Source: Planctomycetota bacterium (GTDB lineage Bacteria; Planctomycetota; Phycisphaerae; UBA1845; PWPN01). From it: a DNA stretch of 55,594 nt. Below the pieces are notes generated by a model. The model made no database searches. It had not been told where the DNA came from and worked only from the letters and a program-made list of their open reading frames with translations. A program made the translations under genes and the position numbers. Below, piece by piece: positions 52,861 through 55,594 of this stretch; positions within the stretch are counted from its first letter, which is position 1; each line of letters begins with the position of its first letter. The DNA is taken from assembly GCA_029550525.1 (NCBI GenBank), contig JAKPHF010000021.1, positions 1 through 55,594 on the forward strand. The letters run 5' to 3'.

Positions 52861-53487
52861 ATGCAAAGCTGGCTGCCTATTCTGATCTCTGCCCTCGCGA
52901 TGCTGACCTCAGCATTAACAGCTTGGGTTACGATCTTCCGTCGTGGTTCACTCCGGATGACGCAGCCAACGGTCGTGTTCATTGGACCAGATGGCTCGCA
53001 CATGCCAGGCCGTCAAGGAACCACGAAGGTCTACCTGCGCACGCTCTTGTTCAGCACATCGCGTACACGCCAAACTGTTGAAAGCATCTATGTCAGCCTA
53101 CAGAGGGGTGAAACGAAGCAGAATTTTTCGATTTGGGTTTATGGAGAGGACAGGTTGGCTCGGGGAAGCGGTCTATCGGTGGGCCCAGAAGGAGTTGCAT
53201 GTAATCACCATTTCCTTCTCCCCAAAGATGGCTCGGCGTTTCCACTGATGGGCGGGCGATATATCCTCCGCGTTTTCGCGAAGCGCGTTTCTGATTCCAG
53301 CCCAAAGCAGTTGTTCCAAATTGAACTGACGGTCACCGATAAGAATGCGGAGGAACTTCAGAAAGAGGATGCCGGGATCTACTTCGATTGGGGACCAGAT
53401 CAACAGGCTTACCAATCGCATGTCGAAGTCCGCCCCACTGACCCTCCGCCTGATTGGCTCCTTAAGAGTATGGGTATTAAGAAGTGA
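52861..53487 (+). CDS. hypothetical membrane-anchored protein, atypical composition
   Basis: The 208-residue protein is not recognised. The N-terminus is one membrane segment (WLPILISALAMLTSALTAWVTIF). The rest is predicted soluble and beta-rich, with TQPTVVFIGPDGS, TVESIYVSLQRGE, FSIWVYGEDRLA, GRYILRVFAKRV and a C-terminal IYFDWGPDQQAYQSHVEV. GC content is visibly nearer 50% than the 60-odd percent of the rest of the window, and codon use is more AT-tolerant, which suggests recent acquisition. The chosen ATG begins at the membrane segment; an upstream in-frame start would add 58 low-quality residues. It lies right after tRNA-Asn and is followed by a terminator. Confidence 0.55.
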   Translation: MQSWLPILISALAMLTSALTAWVTIFRRGSLRMTQPTVVFIGPDGSHMPGRQGTTKVYLRTLLFSTSRTRQTVESIYVSLQRGETKQNFSIWVYGEDRLARGSGLSVGPEGVACNHHFLLPKDGSAFPLMGGRYILRVFAKRVSDSSPKQLFQIELTVTDKNAEELQKEDAGIYFDWGPDQQAYQSHVEVRPTDPPPDWLLKSMGIKK

Positions 53488-53882
53488 ATTGTGCGCCACC
53501 AGTCGTTGACCATGTTCAAGGGCTTCATTCATGGCAACCGACAAGCAAGATGCTTCGATAAGTTCGAACAGGATTGGTTTCGTCGAGCTTGATCCATCCA
53601 GCCGAACCAGTTCGGCTGATCCAGTTAACGCGAACGCCCGACCATGAGAATGGCCGGGCGTTTTCGTATCTCCATGTCGTCAAAGAGTTACGGTGTTCCC
53701 ACTCCTACGGGCCGCGCTCTCTGTTTCAAACGGTCTCCACCACGCCGCGGGAGTGAACGTACACGTTCTCACCCGCAGCCCGAAAGCAACGGGCCGAACT
53801 CTCTCACTCTCTCGTAAACAGCCCTCGCCCAGTTAACAGACCCGTTCGTTTTGGACCCCAAGCCGATTTCGAACCGGCGTGC
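53488..53882. other. 395-bp gap, orphan gene / acr3
   Basis: It contains a small hairpin, GCCGAAC/GTTCGGC (near 53600), the terminator at 53633-53664 and an imperfect inverted repeat, GAACGT/ACGTTC, near 53749-53773. No gene is seen. Confidence 0.5.
53633..53664 (+). terminator. intrinsic terminator
   Basis: AACGCCCG/CGGGCGTT stem extended by CCAT/ATGG across an A-C mismatch and closed by a GAGA tetraloop, then TTTT. It ends plus-strand transcription of the orphan gene and could stop acr3 transcripts from the other side. Confidence 0.75.
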
Positions 53883-54992
53883 TCAGACCTGCATCTTCGA
53901 GTGGTTGGCGCAAACGGCCGAGATGGGCGGCTCGGCGCTGGGCTGGCTGAAATGACGTTTCTGCAAGTATAACGCGACATGGACCAACCCGATCAGTACG
54001 GGTACTTCCACGAGCGGGCCGATTACAGCGGCAAAGGCTGCGCCATGATGGATGCCGAAGACAGCCACAGCTACTGCAATGGCTAGCTCGAAGTTGTTAC
54101 TGGCCGCCGTGAAGCTGATCGTCGCCGTCTTGGAATAGTCCGCGCCGGCCTTCTTGCCCATCCAGAAGCTCACCAGAAACATGACGACAAAGTAGATCAG
54201 CAGCGGAATGGCGACCAGCACCACGTGCCACGGCTGGCGGACAATCTTGTCGCCCTGGATCACGAACATGGCGACGATGGTGAATAGCAGCGCGACCAGT
54301 GTGATCGGGCTGATCCTGGGGATGAATTGCTTTTCATACCACTCCCGGCTCTTGACCTTCACGAGAACGAATCGCGTGACCATGCCCGCCAAGAACGGGA
54401 TGCCCAAGTAGATGAAGACGCTCTTGGCGATGCTGCCCATCGTGATCTTCGAGAGGTCTACGTCGCCAAGCGATAGGCCAACCGCCGGCGGGATGACCTT
54501 GATAAACAGCCACGCATAGACGCTGTAGAAGAGCACCTGAAAGACGCTGTTGAATGCCACCAGACCGGCTGCGTACTCCGTGTCTCCTTTGGCCAGCGCG
54601 TTCCACACGATTACCATCGCGATGCAGCGGGCCAGCCCTATCATGATCAGCCCGATCATGAACTCGGGGTGGTTGTGCAGGAACAGGGCCGCCAAGGCGA
54701 ACATGAGGATCGGTCCGACGACCCAGTTCTGCACCAGCGATAGGCCTAGCACCCTGGTGTTGCGGAATACGTCGCCGAGCTCCTCATAGCGCACCTTGGC
54801 CAGCGGCGGATACATCATTAGGATCAGGCCAACGGCGATTGGCACGTTGGTTGTGCCGAACTCGAAGCGATGGATGAATTCCCGGATCCCCGGCACCAGA
54901 TAGCCCAGTGTTACTCCCGCAGCCATCGCGAGGAATATCCACAGGGTGAGAAAGCGGTCCAGGAATGAAAGCCTCTTGGCAATCCCAGCCAT
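53883..54992 (-). CDS. acr3: ACR3 family arsenite efflux transporter
   Basis: Acr3 exports arsenite (and in some members antimonite) through the inner membrane, driven by proton motive force. The 369-residue protein has ten hydrophobic segments. The family's essential Cys is in [13 protein letters not shown] (C123), and the conserved acidic residue is in the late segment [19 protein letters not shown]. The N-terminus, [19 protein letters not shown], is also typical. GAGGT lies about 8 nt upstream of the ATG. It is downstream of arsM by 29 nt on the same strand. No arsR is visible in the window. Confidence 0.95.
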   Translation of the reverse strand: MAGIAKRLSFLDRFLTLWIFLAMAAGVTLGYLVPGIREFIHRFEFGTTNVPIAVGLILMMYPPLAKVRYEELGDVFRNTRVLGLSLVQNWVVGPILMFALAALFLHNHPEFMIGLIMIGLARCIAMVIVWNALAKGDTEYAAGLVAFNSVFQVLFYSVYAWLFIKVIPPAVGLSLGDVDLSKITMGSIAKSVFIYLGIPFLAGMVTRFVLVKVKSREWYEKQFIPRISPITLVALLFTIVAMFVIQGDKIVRQPWHVVLVAIPLLIYFVVMFLVSFWMGKKAGADYSKTATISFTAASNNFELAIAVAVAVFGIHHGAAFAAVIGPLVEVPVLIGLVHVALYLQKRHFSQPSAEPPISAVCANHSKMQV

Positions 54993-55021
54993 GCGTTACC
55001 TCATTGTCACGATCCCGATGG

Positions 55022-55594
55022 TTACCGTTTGGTTGCCGTCACATCGAGGCTGGTGATGAAATCCCCCACGGTCGTGCCGACCGGAAGCGCCTCGGCGATC
55101 TTCTGGTAGAGCGGATCCTTGAAACTCGCCAGGGCTGCGACGTATTCGGGCTTCGGTCGCAAAGACACATCAGACAACCCGGCTGCAATGAGCATCTGGC
55201 GATAGTCATCCAGCAACACCGCGCCGGCAACGCAGCCCACCAGTGCCTCAACCATCTGACTGACCTGCGGCGGCAACGGGCGCAGCAATGCCATATCGGA
55301 AACAGCCACGCGGCCGCCGGGCTTGAGCACGCGGGCGATCTCTCGCCAGACCTGCGGCTTGTCGGGCGAAAGGTTGATCACGCAGTTGGAAATGACCACG
55401 TCCACACTGGCGTCGGCCACGGGTAGGTACTCGATCTCGCCAAGGCGGAACTCCACGTTGTCGAATCCCGTGCTTTGGCGGTATGACGCGATGTTTCGCC
55501 TCGCCTTGGTGAGCATCTCCGGCGTCATGTCCACGCCGATCACCCGGCCAGTGGGACCCACCTTGGGACCAGCCAGGAACACGTCGAACCCGCC
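55022..55594 (-). CDS. arsM: arsenite methyltransferase ArsM (5' end beyond the window)
   Basis: ArsM transfers methyl groups from SAM to arsenite and gives volatile methylarsines. About 190 C-terminal residues are visible. The frame enters at GGFDVFLAGPKVG, the end of SAM motif I, followed by GVDMTPEML. The arsenite-binding Cys residues are in ISNCVINLSPDK and VGCVAGAVL, and VLKPGGRVAVSDM is also present. The N-terminal part, with the first conserved Cys, lies outside the window. With acr3 it forms an arsenic-resistance unit. Confidence 0.92.
   Translation of the reverse strand, partial: GGFDVFLAGPKVGPTGRVIGVDMTPEMLTKARRNIASYRQSTGFDNVEFRLGEIEYLPVADASVDVVISNCVINLSPDKPQVWREIARVLKPGGRVAVSDMALLRPLPPQVSQMVEALVGCVAGAVLLDDYRQMLIAAGLSDVSLRPKPEYVAALASFKDPLYQKIAEALPVGTTVGDFITSLDVTATKR

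Noticed and set aside
53852..53878. T-arm-like sequence GCCGG-TTCGAAA-TCGGC then TTGGGGTCCA on the minus strand next to acr3
   Set aside because: Looks like a tRNA 3' end but breaks the G53-C61 pair, and it does not match the tRNA-Asn end, so an att site or pseudo-tRNA cannot be supported.

Overview
The window looks like chromosomal DNA of a high-GC planctomycete, probably of the Phycisphaerae or a relative. This is inferred, not proven. The evidence is two exported Gfo/Idh/MocA oxidoreductases with twin-arginine leaders, a secreted DUF4962/heparinase-like protein, a large secreted beta-helix protein, a zinc-ribbon membrane protein, a membrane-bound C39-type peptidase, an SGNH protein with Ala/Pro/Gln-rich tails, and intergenic spaces full of short structured repeats. 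Genes lie on both strands in short units. I see no rRNA, IS transposase, prophage or CRISPR array.

Layout. 0-10 kb: rsmG, a DUF1015 protein, a zinc-ribbon membrane protein, an Smr protein, trpB, a ROK sugar kinase, a secreted heparinase-like protein and an L,D-transpeptidase. 10-20 kb: GNAT, a BaiN/HI0933-type flavoprotein, an SGNH-fold protein lacking its catalytic Ser and Asp, pdxJ, a secreted alpha/beta hydrolase, msrA, a mini lysozyme-like protein, a 778-bp gene-free repeat block, yjbQ and mnmA. 20-30 kb: a secreted beta-propeller glycosidase-like protein, trpC, a CPBP protease, a three-gene ABC exporter operon and pyruvate kinase. 30-40 kb: an amidohydrolase, an exported aldo/keto reductase, a Uma2 nuclease, smc, a Gfo/Idh protein and a lipoprotein phosphodiesterase. 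40-52 kb: leuD, a chemoreceptor, a thioredoxin-fold protein, a methyltransferase coupled to a C39-like membrane protease, a TetR regulator, a Lon-N-domain protein, a beta-helix protein and a second Gfo/Idh protein. 52.5 kb to the end: tRNA-Asn(GUU), then a compositionally different stretch with an orphan membrane protein and the arsenic genes acr3 and arsM.

Most genes are housekeeping (amino-acid and PLP synthesis, tRNA and rRNA modification, chromosome condensation) or exported carbohydrate-processing functions. The degradative genes are scattered rather than arranged in one polysaccharide-utilisation locus.

The most unusual content is intergenic. At least seven interspersed repeat families can be seen by eye. 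(A) A GC-rich hairpin with ten copies, three times as inverted REPIN-like doublets. (B) A ~50-nt element that folds into a three-way junction, with compensatory changes between copies. (C) G-rich tracts. (D) AGCT-rich tracts. (E) CGAATG tracts. (F) GGAGAC-type tracts. (G) A ~110-nt CCCCGAAGGGG module, one copy of which lies inside a ~490-bp element with long terminal inverted repeats. Some copies sit inside operons, in the trpC leader, or supply the C-terminal codons of a gene. No autonomous transposase is present, so mobilisation would have to be in trans. All functional statements are family-level inferences from sequence reading; no database search was run.
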